Shown here: in pieces, positions 1 to 6,787 of the stretch
Layout: every line of letters begins with the position of its first letter
Position numbering within the stretch: position 1 is the stretch's first letter
Source of the DNA: Planctomonas sp. JC2975
GTDB taxonomy: Bacteria > Actinomycetota > Actinomycetes > Actinomycetales > Microbacteriaceae
DNA: 64,000 bases
Reading direction: 5' to 3'
NCBI RefSeq assembly: GCF_012985205.1
Contig: NZ_JABEKS010000001.1
Location: 310,001-374,000 of the forward strand
Notes under the pieces: generated by a model
What the model was told of the DNA's origin: nothing
Seen by the model: the letters and a program-made list of their open reading frames with translations, nothing else
The model's database searches: none
Made by a program: the position numbers and the translations under genes

Positions 1-551
1 AAAAGGGATACGACGCCACCTCGGTCGCGGACCTCGCCGACCGGCTCGGTCTGACGAAGTCGGCGCTCTATCACCACTTCGAATCGAAGGAGGAGCTGCT
101 CTCGCTGGCCCTGGACGAGGCGTTGGCCGGACTCGAGCGGGTCATCGACGAACCCGCGGCCCGAACCGGATCTGCGGCAGCGCAGCTCGCGCACGTCATC
201 ACCGGCGCGGTCACCGTGCTGATCGAGAAACTCCCGTACGTCACGCTGCTCCTTCGCGTGCGCGGCAACAGCCCCGTGGAGGCGGCGGCGCTGGAGCGGC
301 GCCGTGAGTTCGACAGGCGGGTTGCCGACGTCGTGCGACGGGCGCAACGCGATGGACTGTTGCGGGACGACGTCGACGCATCCGTTGCCACCCGCCTTCT
401 CTTCGGCATGGTCAATTCGCTCGTCGAGTGGTACAGGCCGGACGGGACCTTGGACGCGCACGCCATGGGCTCGATCGTGCTCGCAACGGCGCTCGACGGA
501 CTCAGGGCGCGCGGCGGATCCGTGGACGCCTCGGCGTCACCGCTCCGTTGA
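1..551 (+). CDS. TetR/AcrR family transcriptional regulator, 5' end missing
   Basis: The reading frame is open from the first bases of the window (codons from position 3) to a TGA at 549-551, so the N-terminus lies outside. The visible part begins inside a TetR helix-turn-helix: residues read SVADLADRLGLTKSALYHHF then SKEELL, the typical recognition helix followed by the YxHF motif. About 180 residues follow, of the size of a TetR ligand-binding and dimerisation domain. TetR proteins are usually repressors, often of a neighbouring gene; the secreted phosphatase gene begins 156 bp downstream on the same strand, but nothing in the sequence proves that it is the target. The effector cannot be guessed. 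Confidence 0.88.
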   Translation, partial: KGYDATSVADLADRLGLTKSALYHHFESKEELLSLALDEALAGLERVIDEPAARTGSAAAQLAHVITGAVTVLIEKLPYVTLLLRVRGNSPVEAAALERRREFDRRVADVVRRAQRDGLLRDDVDASVATRLLFGMVNSLVEWYRPDGTLDAHAMGSIVLATALDGLRARGGSVDASASPLR

Positions 552-619
552 GCCACGGCTTCGGCCGCACACCGAAAGCATCGTGTGCAGGTGCATCCGC
601 ATGCCTGCTCTCCTGAGCA

Positions 620-636
620 TGCCCCTTTCGGGGGCA
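620..636 (+). terminator. Short GC-rich hairpin after the TetR gene
   Basis: A perfect 6-bp stem TGCCCC/GGGGCA with a 5-nt loop lies about 70 bp after the TetR stop codon. No T-run follows, so it is only a possible weak terminator. A second small hairpin, CCCCC/GGGGG with loop GAAGA, lies at 675-689, just before the ribosome binding site of the next gene. Confidence 0.3.
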
Positions 637-707
637 GCTGTGCTCCTCCTATGTTGTGGGGGACGACAACCCATCCCCCGAAGAGGGGGTGAACGAGAGG
701 CGGAGCA

Positions 708-2441
708 ATGGCGCAACCCAGGAAGTCGGAACGAGCGGGCGTCCACGTGAGAGGCCGGGCAGGAGCGATCGGTGGCGTCGCGGCGACCGCAGCACTGGCC
801 ATCGCGCTCACGCTCGTCGGTGCGAGCGGCGCACAGGCGCTGCCGTCCGGCGCCGCCTCCCAGGGGCAGAACGGTCAGGGGCAGAACGGCCAAGGCCAGG
901 GCGGACACGGCCAGAACGGTCAGCTCGCGCCGCGCACCCAGTTTACGATGGCGCCGGACGGCTCCAGCGGAGCGACCCAGGGCGGCGACGGCATTCCGAA
1001 CATCGACTCCGTCAAGAAGACCATCGCCACGTACTACGGCGACCCCGGCACGGGGATCGCGAACACCCAGTCCTCGCCGTACATCTCTGAGATGACCCGC
1101 ATCGTCGCGCGAGCGACGTCGCAGCTCCGGCACACCTACGACAAGGCAGTGGCCAAGGGCGAAAAGCCCGCCATCGTGTTCGATGCCGACGACACAACGC
1201 TGTGGACCTACGACATGGAAGTCGGCGACATGCACTTCAACTACAACCCCGCCGAACAGGATGTCTGGGTGCAGGGCGAGAGATTCCCGGCCGTCCCCGG
1301 CATGGTCGCGTTCGTGAACCAGGCGGCAGCCATGGGATACACCGTGTTCGGCTTGACCGGACGAGCCGACAACCAGAAGGCAGCAACCCTCGGCAACCTC
1401 GCGAAGGTCGGCTACACGGCCTTCACGTCCGACGACTACTTCACGAAGTGGACAGGGCAGGGCGCGTCGCAGCAGCCGTCGTACATCACGTGTGCGACGA
1501 CCAGCTGCACGACCGTCGAGTACAAGGCGCTCACGCGCAAGCACATCGAGCAGGATCTGGGATACACGATCACGCTCAGCGTCGGCGACCAGTGGTCTGA
1601 CCTGCAGGGCGGATACGCGGACAGCATCCTGAAGCTGCCCAACCCCACGTACTATCTGCCGTCGCCCGACCTTCCCGGTCTCTCCGAGCCGAAGCTGGCG
1701 CCGCGCACTCACTTCACGATGAAGCCGGACGGCTCCAGCGGGGCGACGGAACCGGGTGACGGCATCCCGAACATCGACTCCGTGAAGAAGACCATCGCCA
1801 CCTACTACGGCGACCCCGGCACGGGCATCTCGAACAAGACCGCCTCGCCCTACATCACCGAGATGAGGCGAATCGTCGGCCAGCAGATTCCGTCGGTGAC
1901 CCAGCGGTGCCGTCTCGAGGCCGAGCAGCACCGCAACCCGGCCATCGTGCTCGATGCCGACGACACAACGCTGTGGACCTACGACATGGAAGTCGGCGAC
2001 ATGCACTTCAACTACAACCCCGCCGAACAGGATGTCTGGGTGCAGGGCGAGAAGTTCCCGGCCGTCCCCGGCATGGTCGCCCTCGAAGAGGCGGCGAAGA
2101 AGGCTGGTTGCACAGTGATCGGGCTCACGGGGCGAAACGACAACCAGAAGGCGGCAACGCTCGGCAACCTCGCGAATGTCGGCTACACCGGCTTCACGGC
2201 GGCGAACTACTACACGAAGTGGACGGGGGTCGGAACCTCCCAGCAGCCGTCGTACATCCACTGCGCAGCCGCGAGTTGCACCACCATCGAGTACAAGTCG
2301 CAGACCAGGGCCCACGTGGAGTCGGCAGCAGGCGGACGGTACGACATCGTTGCCAACTTCGGCGACCAGTTCAGCGACCTGATCGGCGGCCACGCTGACC
2401 GCACGATCAAGCTGCCGAACCCGACGTACTACCTGCCGTGA
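708..2441 (+). CDS. Secreted protein with two tandem HAD-superfamily (class B-like) acid phosphatase domains
   Basis: A 577-residue protein. It begins with a basic segment and a hydrophobic stretch (about residues 20-45) ending near AQA, a likely Sec signal peptide, followed by a Gln/Gly-rich linker (about 51-72). Two homologous halves follow with a period of exactly 257 residues (about 73-329 and 330-577). Each carries a full HAD set: DADDT (nucleophile Asp159 and Asp416), a Thr motif GLTGR, and an acidic motif GDQxSDLxGG. It probably hydrolyses phosphate monoesters outside the cell and may serve phosphate scavenging (inference). The start ATG follows a GAGAGG ribosome site. The encoded domains share a 102-bp block that is identical at DNA level. 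The usual family has one domain, so the duplication is unusual. Confidence 0.85.
   Translation: MAQPRKSERAGVHVRGRAGAIGGVAATAALAIALTLVGASGAQALPSGAASQGQNGQGQNGQGQGGHGQNGQLAPRTQFTMAPDGSSGATQGGDGIPNIDSVKKTIATYYGDPGTGIANTQSSPYISEMTRIVARATSQLRHTYDKAVAKGEKPAIVFDADDTTLWTYDMEVGDMHFNYNPAEQDVWVQGERFPAVPGMVAFVNQAAAMGYTVFGLTGRADNQKAATLGNLAKVGYTAFTSDDYFTKWTGQGASQQPSYITCATTSCTTVEYKALTRKHIEQDLGYTITLSVGDQWSDLQGGYADSILKLPNPTYYLPSPDLPGLSEPKLAPRTHFTMKPDGSSGATEPGDGIPNIDSVKKTIATYYGDPGTGISNKTASPYITEMRRIVGQQIPSVTQRCRLEAEQHRNPAIVLDADDTTLWTYDMEVGDMHFNYNPAEQDVWVQGEKFPAVPGMVALEEAAKKAGCTVIGLTGRNDNQKAATLGNLANVGYTGFTAANYYTKWTGVGTSQQPSYIHCAAASCTTIEYKSQTRAHVESAAGGRYDIVANFGDQFSDLIGGHADRTIKLPNPTYYLP
1180..1281 (+). repeat. Internal direct repeat, copy 1 (102 bp, perfect)
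   Basis: This block around the first HAD nucleophile motif is identical, base for base, to 1951-2052 (offset 771 bp = 257 codons). It encodes the catalytic segment of phosphatase domain 1. The flanks differ immediately at 1179 and at 1282-1283. Confidence 0.95.
1951..2052 (+). repeat. Internal direct repeat, copy 2 (102 bp, perfect)
   Basis: Identical to 1180-1281. It encodes the catalytic segment of phosphatase domain 2. The surrounding domain sequence has diverged much more, which suggests recent gene conversion of the core rather than a recent whole-domain duplication. Confidence 0.95.
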
Positions 2442-2449
2442 CGATGACG

Positions 2450-2521
2450 GAGCGGGTCTGAGACGCCCCGCTCGTGCGGTGATCCCTCCGACGGTCCGGT
2501 GCTCCGACACCGGGCCGTCGG
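2450..2521 (+). terminator. Double hairpin terminator after the phosphatase gene
   Basis: Two hairpins lie just after the stop codon. The first pairs 2450-2456 with 2467-2473 (GAGCGGG/CCCGCTC). The second pairs 2488-2501 with 2508-2521, a 14-bp stem containing one G-T pair and closing a 6-nt loop. A weakly T-rich stretch follows. This is a strong candidate for factor-independent or intrinsic-like termination. Confidence 0.65.
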
Positions 2522-2677
2522 CGTGTTCCTCTCGTGCGCGCACGGCAGTGCGCCACGCTTATGGGGCGCGTCATGCGCCGCGGATGGCTGCGGCGGAGCA
2601 GTGTCCGATGCGCGCTGCCGCTCGAATCCGTCTCCTCGTCCTCCGATCGTGGACGCCGAAACCGTCAAGGAGTGTCC

Positions 2678-3322
2678 ATGGACTGGACCGCGTTCGCCGA
2701 CTTCGGAACGGCGATCGGAACGCTCGTGCTCGCCTTCGCGACGTTCGCGGCCACCCGGTCGGCGAATCGCTCGGCGCGGCTCGCGGAGAAGGCGCTCCTG
2801 GAAGGCCTTCGGCCGCTGCTGCTGCCCTCGAATTTCGGCGACGAGACGCAGAAGGTGCGGTTCCAGGACGGCCGCTGGCTCGTCGTGAAAGGCGGCCGCG
2901 CGAGCATGCAGATCAACGCGGCCTCCGTGGCGCTGGTCATGTCGGTGCGCAACGTCGGATCCGGTCTCGCCGTGTTGCACGGTTGGAGCATCCCGAAGGA
3001 CCCTCAGGAGGCCCCGGCGGATCCCGCGGCCTTCCGCCGCCTCACCCGCGACATCTACGTGTCCACCCAGTACGTCGGATTCGTGCAGGTGGCCATCCGC
3101 GATCCGGAGTCCGAGGCGTACCGCACCGTCGTCGAGCGTGCGCGGAGCGAGGACTTCGTGCTCGTCGACGTCCTCTACGGCGACGCAGAGGGAACACAGC
3201 GCGTGATCAGCCGCTTCAGCGTGTCGAAGGGACCGGCGGAGCATCCATCCGACGACGGGGAGGAGTACTTCGTCACGGTGTCGCGGCACTGGAACATCGA
3301 TCTTCCCTCGCCTCGCGGCTGA
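2678..3322 (+). CDS. Hypothetical membrane-anchored protein
   Basis: A 214-residue protein that I do not recognise. It starts MDWTAFADFGTAIGTLVLAF: residues about 7-27 form one hydrophobic helix, followed by a basic, Ala/Arg-rich amphipathic stretch (SANRSARLAEKALLEG) and a soluble, mixed-charge domain that is probably cytoplasmic. This layout (one N-terminal helix, short coil, about 170-residue beta-rich domain) is common in actinobacterial proteins of unknown function. The start was chosen because AAGGAG lies 5 nt before the ATG; the frame stays open upstream, but there is no ribosome site there. It stands alone, between a strong terminator upstream and a leaderless gene downstream. Confidence 0.75.
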   Translation: MDWTAFADFGTAIGTLVLAFATFAATRSANRSARLAEKALLEGLRPLLLPSNFGDETQKVRFQDGRWLVVKGGRASMQINAASVALVMSVRNVGSGLAVLHGWSIPKDPQEAPADPAAFRRLTRDIYVSTQYVGFVQVAIRDPESEAYRTVVERARSEDFVLVDVLYGDAEGTQRVISRFSVSKGPAEHPSDDGEEYFVTVSRHWNIDLPSPRG

Positions 3323-3390
3323 CTCAGATGCGCCTGTCGGGCGGAGTCGCGCGGCTGAGCGGAGGTCCAGAGTACGGCACGGTGTGGCGA

Positions 3391-3396
3391 TAGTCT
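3391..3396 (+). promoter_or_regulatory. Candidate -10 box (TAGTCT) of a leaderless promoter
   Basis: TAGTCT fits the actinobacterial TANNNT -10 pattern and lies exactly 7 nt before the ATG at 3404. Transcription would start at or beside the start codon. No Shine-Dalgarno sequence is present and no clear -35 element is visible. Confidence 0.55.
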
Positions 3397-3403
3397 GCAC
3401 ACC

Positions 3404-3997
3404 ATGTCACATGCCCCCGCCCCGACGGGCGTGAGCGCTGCATCCGACGCCGCGCCCGCGCAACCCGCATCGTCCACACAGCCGGAGCCGCCGTCGTCGC
3501 GTCCAGCGAACCTTCCGCTGTCCAAGCGGCCGATCGACATCGTGTTCCTGGTGATCTTCGCGATCTTCATCGTCACGTGCATCATCAGCGACTCGGTAGA
3601 GGGACTCGGTCTCGACCAGGTGAAGGACTCCCCCAACATCCTCGTGCAGTGGAACTACTGGTACGCGTCGAACTTCGACCCGCTGTACCAGTCGCACCCG
3701 GTCTGGCTTCGGTTCATCAGCGGTACGTCGGCGTTCGTCTACGTCGCGTTCTACGTGCTTCTGATCATCTCGATCCTGCGGAAGTGGAACTGGATCCAGC
3801 TCCCGAGCGTCATCTACGCGACGATGATCATCTCACTGACCGGCATCCCGATCTTCGGCGTCGAGTTCTTCGGATCCGCCGCCGAACGTACCCCGAACCC
3901 GGGCGTGTTCCTCGCATTCAACCTGCCGTACATCGTCTTCCCGCTGCTGCTGCTCATCCGCATGCGCAAGCCGCTGCCTTTCACGCGCACGTTCTGA
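3404..3997 (+). CDS. EXPERA/TMEM97-like four-helix membrane protein
   Basis: A 197-residue protein with a Pro/Ala-rich N-terminal tail (1-38) and four predicted membrane helices (about 43-62, 105-125, 135-154, 168-187). The pattern resembles the EXPERA domain of eukaryotic TMEM97, EBP and TM6SF proteins: helix 1 ends in an acidic residue (Asp63), then WYASNFDPLYQSHPVW (Asp92 in FDPL), a middle helix pair, and PYIVFPLLLLIRM before a basic tail. TMEM97 has the same WYxxxFxDPLL...PxW and APYLLIPF landmarks (recalled from memory). The ligand-site Glu of TMEM97 appears to be Ser here. EXPERA proteins bind or isomerise sterols in eukaryotes; a bacterial role is unknown. The start is leaderless. Assignment is by motif only. 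Confidence 0.6.
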   Translation: MSHAPAPTGVSAASDAAPAQPASSTQPEPPSSRPANLPLSKRPIDIVFLVIFAIFIVTCIISDSVEGLGLDQVKDSPNILVQWNYWYASNFDPLYQSHPVWLRFISGTSAFVYVAFYVLLIISILRKWNWIQLPSVIYATMIISLTGIPIFGVEFFGSAAERTPNPGVFLAFNLPYIVFPLLLLIRMRKPLPFTRTF

Positions 3998-4130
3998 GCC
4001 TCCGCGCGAGACGCGCTCGACGGCCGATCGATCGTCTGTGCCGGCTTCACGGCTGCGCAGGCTGCCGCATGGAACGTCTTGTCCGGCTCGGACGTGATGA
4101 GGCTTCGACCGATGATTTCCGCAGAACCGA

Positions 4131-4173
4131 CGACGAGACCCTGATGCCCATCAAGGGCACCAGGGTCTCGTCG
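4131..4173. terminator. Bidirectional terminator between convergent genes
   Basis: A perfect 13-bp inverted repeat, CGACGAGACCCTG at 4131-4143 and its complement at 4161-4173, encloses a second 5-bp stem TGCCC/GGGCA (4145-4149 with 4155-4159). It sits between the plus-strand gene ending at 3997 and the minus-strand gene ending at 4188, where it can stop transcription from both sides. Confidence 0.8.
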
Positions 4174-4187
4174 GAGAGAGGTCGCGG

Positions 4188-4562
4188 TTACGCGAAGACC
4201 TTCACGCCGTTCGCCAGCTTGAACGTCGGCGCGATGACGATCGCGAAGAACGGCACGATGATGCGCAGGAAGTAGACGAGCGGCACGATGTGCCCGAAGT
4301 CGCCGATCGCGAAACCGACGACGGCGATGAGACCGAACAGCAGCGCCAGGCCGAAACCCTTCACCGTGCTGAGGAAGGGAGCGGCGAAGCCCACGCTGGC
4401 GATCACGATGCCGACGTCCACGACGAACGGCTGCCAGGCGCCCGTGTTGCCGAGCGCTACGCCCGCCACGATCCAGGCGGCGATGGCGACGAGCCAGAAC
4501 ACCACGAACACGGCACCGGCGATGCGCTTGTCGAGTTCGCCCTTCGGCGGCCGAGCAGTCAT
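4188..4562 (-). CDS. Small conserved four-helix membrane protein
   Basis: A 124-residue protein not recognised beyond topology. After a short charged start (MTARPPKGELDKR) it has four hydrophobic segments at about 15-35, 45-62, 68-88 and 90-112, with the C-terminal KLANGVKVFA outside the membrane core. No catalytic residues stand out; it could be a small integral membrane subunit or a stand-alone protein. The ATG at 4562 is preceded by GGAAGGA at a spacing of about 10 nt. The frame continues upstream but that extension overlaps the neighbouring SGNH gene and has no hydrophobic or conserved character. It converges on the EXPERA-like gene across a strong hairpin. Confidence 0.75.
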   Translation of the reverse strand: MTARPPKGELDKRIAGAVFVVFWLVAIAAWIVAGVALGNTGAWQPFVVDVGIVIASVGFAAPFLSTVKGFGLALLFGLIAVVGFAIGDFGHIVPLVYFLRIIVPFFAIVIAPTFKLANGVKVFA

Positions 4563-4699
4563 CTTCGAGTAGTCCTTCCGAAGGCGGTTGTCCCCGTCGG
4601 GGACACCGGACGAGGGGCCGAACGGCCTCCTCGATAGTACCGCCGGACAAGGCTCCCCGAGCGCGACGGACGGCACAGCAGGCTGTCCGGCGCCCCCGA

Positions 4700-4705
4700 T
4701 ACGGT
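4700..4705 (+). promoter_or_regulatory. Candidate -10 box (TACGGT) of a leaderless promoter
   Basis: TACGGT matches TANNNT and ends 7 nt before the ATG at 4713. The same spacing precedes the genes at 3404 and 5562. This supports the ATG over the GTG at 4704, which would lie inside the promoter. Confidence 0.5.
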
Positions 4706-4712
4706 GGAGCTC

Positions 4713-5483
4713 ATGTACACCAGCTACGTCGCGATCGGCGACAGCTTCACCGAAGGCGTCGGCGACGATCTCCCTGACGGCAGGGTCCGCGGATGGGCGG
4801 ATCTGGTCGCCACCGGGCTGGCCGCCGCTGCCGGTGAACCGGTGCTCTACGCCAACCTGGCGATCCGTGGTCGCAAGCTCGGCCCCATCGTCGGCGAGCA
4901 ACTGAATGCCGCGATCGCGTTGCATCCACAGCTGCTCAGCATCAACGGCGGCGGCAACGACATCATGCGTCCGCGGGTCTCCGTCGACGACGTCGCTTCG
5001 CAGACCGCGGTCGCGGTCGGCAAGGCAGTGGATGTCGGCATCCACGTGCTGCTGCTCAGTGGTGCGAATCCGAGCGACAACCTGCCCGGCGGGCGAACGG
5101 TACAGCGTCGAGGTGACGAGCTCGCGGACCGGGTGCGCGCCGCGGTCCCCGATCATGGTGTGACCTTCGTCGACAACTTCGCCGACGAAGGGCTGCGCGA
5201 CCTGCGGTACTGGTCTCTCGACCGGCTACATCTGAACGCCTTCGGGCACGCCAGGGTGGCGTCCAACGTGCTGCGCGCCCTCGACGTTCCCGTGCCGGAT
5301 TCGTGGCGCGTCGACGAGGTCGCCGCGCAGGAGCCGCTCGGCAGACGCCGGCCGTCGCTCGCCTACTACCGCGAGTACGTGCTCCCCTGGATCGGCCGTC
5401 GCCTCACCGGGCGCTCCTCCGGTGACGGGCGCAGCGCCAAGTTCCCGGCATTGGCCCCGGTCGACCCCGACATCGTCTGCTGA
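4713..5483 (+). CDS. SGNH/GDSL-family hydrolase (lipase/esterase-like)
   Basis: A 256-residue protein with the SGNH blocks in order: block I GDSFTEG with nucleophile Ser11, block II Gly in AIRGR (about residue 53), block III NGGGND with Asn82, and block V DRLHLN with Asp170 and His173 as catalytic partners. There is no signal peptide, so it is probably cytoplasmic. The family removes acyl or acetyl groups from lipids, glycans or other esters; the substrate cannot be deduced. The C-terminal 60 residues carry an Arg-rich tail. It is alone on the plus strand, divergent from the small membrane protein gene, and appears leaderless. Confidence 0.85.
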   Translation: MYTSYVAIGDSFTEGVGDDLPDGRVRGWADLVATGLAAAAGEPVLYANLAIRGRKLGPIVGEQLNAAIALHPQLLSINGGGNDIMRPRVSVDDVASQTAVAVGKAVDVGIHVLLLSGANPSDNLPGGRTVQRRGDELADRVRAAVPDHGVTFVDNFADEGLRDLRYWSLDRLHLNAFGHARVASNVLRALDVPVPDSWRVDEVAAQEPLGRRRPSLAYYREYVLPWIGRRLTGRSSGDGRSAKFPALAPVDPDIVC

Positions 5484-5548
5484 CTCGGCCGATCGGGTGC
5501 CCGCACGTCGTCGAGACGGGAGGCGGATCCGGACCCGTTCCTGCACCG

Positions 5549-5554
5549 TAAACT
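5549..5554 (+). promoter_or_regulatory. Candidate -10 box (TAAACT) of a leaderless promoter
   Basis: TAAACT is a good actinobacterial -10 hexamer and ends exactly 7 nt before the GTG start at 5562. No ribosome binding site lies between. Confidence 0.55.
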
Positions 5555-5561
5555 CGCAGGC

Positions 5562-6014
5562 GTGACGACGGTGTACGACGCGGCGGGCGGGGCATCCGGA
5601 CTTCTGAGCCTCGCGGCGGCCTGGCACGAAAGAGTCATGGCCGACGAGGTCGTGAGCCACGCGTTCAGCCACGGCTACCGCGATGACCACATCGAGCGTC
5701 TCGCGGCGTACTGGGGCGAGGCGCTCGGCGGTCCGCGCGATTACACGTCCCGGTACGGGGACGAGACCGGGGTCGTGCGGCTGCACAGCGGCAACGGGCT
5801 GCACGAAGAGATGAACCAACGTGCCATCGACTGCTTCGATCGTGCCTTGGCGGATATCGGCCTGGACGCCGACGAACGGCTGCGCGCGGTTCTCCACGAC
5901 TACTGGTCGTGGGCTACGACCACCGAGATGTATCGATATCACGCATCGGCCGACGATGTTCCGCAGGGGCTCGCCGTGCCGCACTGGTCCTGGGAGGGGC
6001 TCGTCGAGGCGTGA
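5562..6014 (+). CDS. Group II-like truncated haemoglobin
   Basis: A 150-residue protein with the truncated globin layout: an early helix with LLSLAAAWHERV, a middle YWGEALGGP segment, then a helix F region RLHSGNGLHEEMNQRAIDCF in which His75 is the likely haem-ligating proximal histidine, and a last helix with LHDYWSWATTTEMYRY. Truncated haemoglobins bind oxygen or nitric oxide and protect against nitrosative stress; group II forms are frequent in actinobacteria. The protein is cytoplasmic. A GTG start is supported by the leaderless promoter pattern directly upstream. The phosphoribosyltransferase gene begins only 22 bp downstream, so the two are probably co-transcribed. Confidence 0.8.
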   Translation: MTTVYDAAGGASGLLSLAAAWHERVMADEVVSHAFSHGYRDDHIERLAAYWGEALGGPRDYTSRYGDETGVVRLHSGNGLHEEMNQRAIDCFDRALADIGLDADERLRAVLHDYWSWATTTEMYRYHASADDVPQGLAVPHWSWEGLVEA

Positions 6015-6036
6015 GCCCCGGCCGGGAAGGACGCGC

Positions 6037-6672
6037 ATGATCTTCGAGGATCGACTGGATGCGGGTCGGAGACTGGCCGCCGCATGCGCGCAGTATCGAG
6101 GGCGCTGGCCGCGCGCGATCGTGCTCGGGATCCCGCGAGGCGGGGTACCCGTCGCGGTACCCGTCGCACAGGCGCTGAACGCCCCGCTCGATGTGATCCT
6201 GGTGCGCAAACTGGGCTTCCCACGCAACGAGGAGGTCGCCATGGGCGCCATCGGCGAGGGAGTCCGGGTGCTCGACGACGGCCTGATCCGCATCATGGGC
6301 GTCACGGACGACGAACTGGAACGCGTCGAGGACCGCGAACAGCGTGAGCTCGAGCGGAGGGTGCGCAGCTACCGGGAGGGACGGCATCCGCTCGAGCTGG
6401 GCGGCACGACGGCCGTCATCGTCGACGACGGGCTCGCGACCGGGTCGACCGCTCGCGCGGCGTGCGCTGTCGTGCGCGCCAAGGGTGCGGCATCCGTCGT
6501 GCTCGCGGTGCCCGTCGCGCCCCCGGACTGGGAGCCGCAGCCGGGAGTGGACGCCGACACCTTCGTCTGCGTCGCCCGTCCGCACGGATTCTTCGCGATC
6601 GGTCAGTGGTACCACGACTTCACGCAGACGACGGATGCCGAGGTGCGGGCCGCGCTCGACGCCGCTGGTTGA
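6037..6672 (+). CDS. Predicted phosphoribosyltransferase (COG1926-like)
   Basis: A 211-residue type I phosphoribosyltransferase. The PRPP-binding loop is AVIVDDGLATGSTARA (about residues 126-141), with two acidic residues followed by GxATGST as in the family. An N-terminal GIPRGGVPVA segment (31-40) and a central KLGFPRNEEVAMGAIGEG (59-75) are typical of the stand-alone group often annotated as predicted phosphoribosyltransferases. The substrate base is unknown. The start ATG has GGGAAGG at 6-nt spacing. It follows the truncated haemoglobin gene in the same transcription unit and ends before a strong hairpin. Confidence 0.85.
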   Translation: MIFEDRLDAGRRLAAACAQYRGRWPRAIVLGIPRGGVPVAVPVAQALNAPLDVILVRKLGFPRNEEVAMGAIGEGVRVLDDGLIRIMGVTDDELERVEDREQRELERRVRSYREGRHPLELGGTTAVIVDDGLATGSTARAACAVVRAKGAASVVLAVPVAPPDWEPQPGVDADTFVCVARPHGFFAIGQWYHDFTQTTDAEVRAALDAAG

Positions 6673-6736
6673 GCCTGGCGGCTCCGGCACGGCGTCCCGG
6701 TGCCCGATGCCGGACGTCGCATGCGGGACCCGGAGA

Positions 6737-6776
6737 TGCGAAACGCCCCGCCGGAGACCGGTCGAGGCGTTTCGCA
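6737..6776. terminator. Bidirectional terminator between the phosphoribosyltransferase gene and pyk
   Basis: A perfect 11-bp stem pairs 6737-6747 (TGCGAAACGCC) with 6766-6776, with an 18-nt loop. It lies between two convergent genes, and TTT/AAA pairs in the stem give each side a short T-stretch. Confidence 0.75.
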
Positions 6777-6787
6777 GGAGCGACGCG

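Noticed and set aside
1861-1935. Possible frameshift in the second phosphatase domain before the catalytic motif
   Set aside because: The segment differs strongly from domain 1 but has the same length, and the frame and all downstream motifs are intact.
537-2543. A 668-codon minus-strand open frame opposite the phosphatase gene
   Set aside because: It mirrors the tandem repeat of the real gene and shows no family motif; the plus-strand frame has a signal peptide and HAD motifs.
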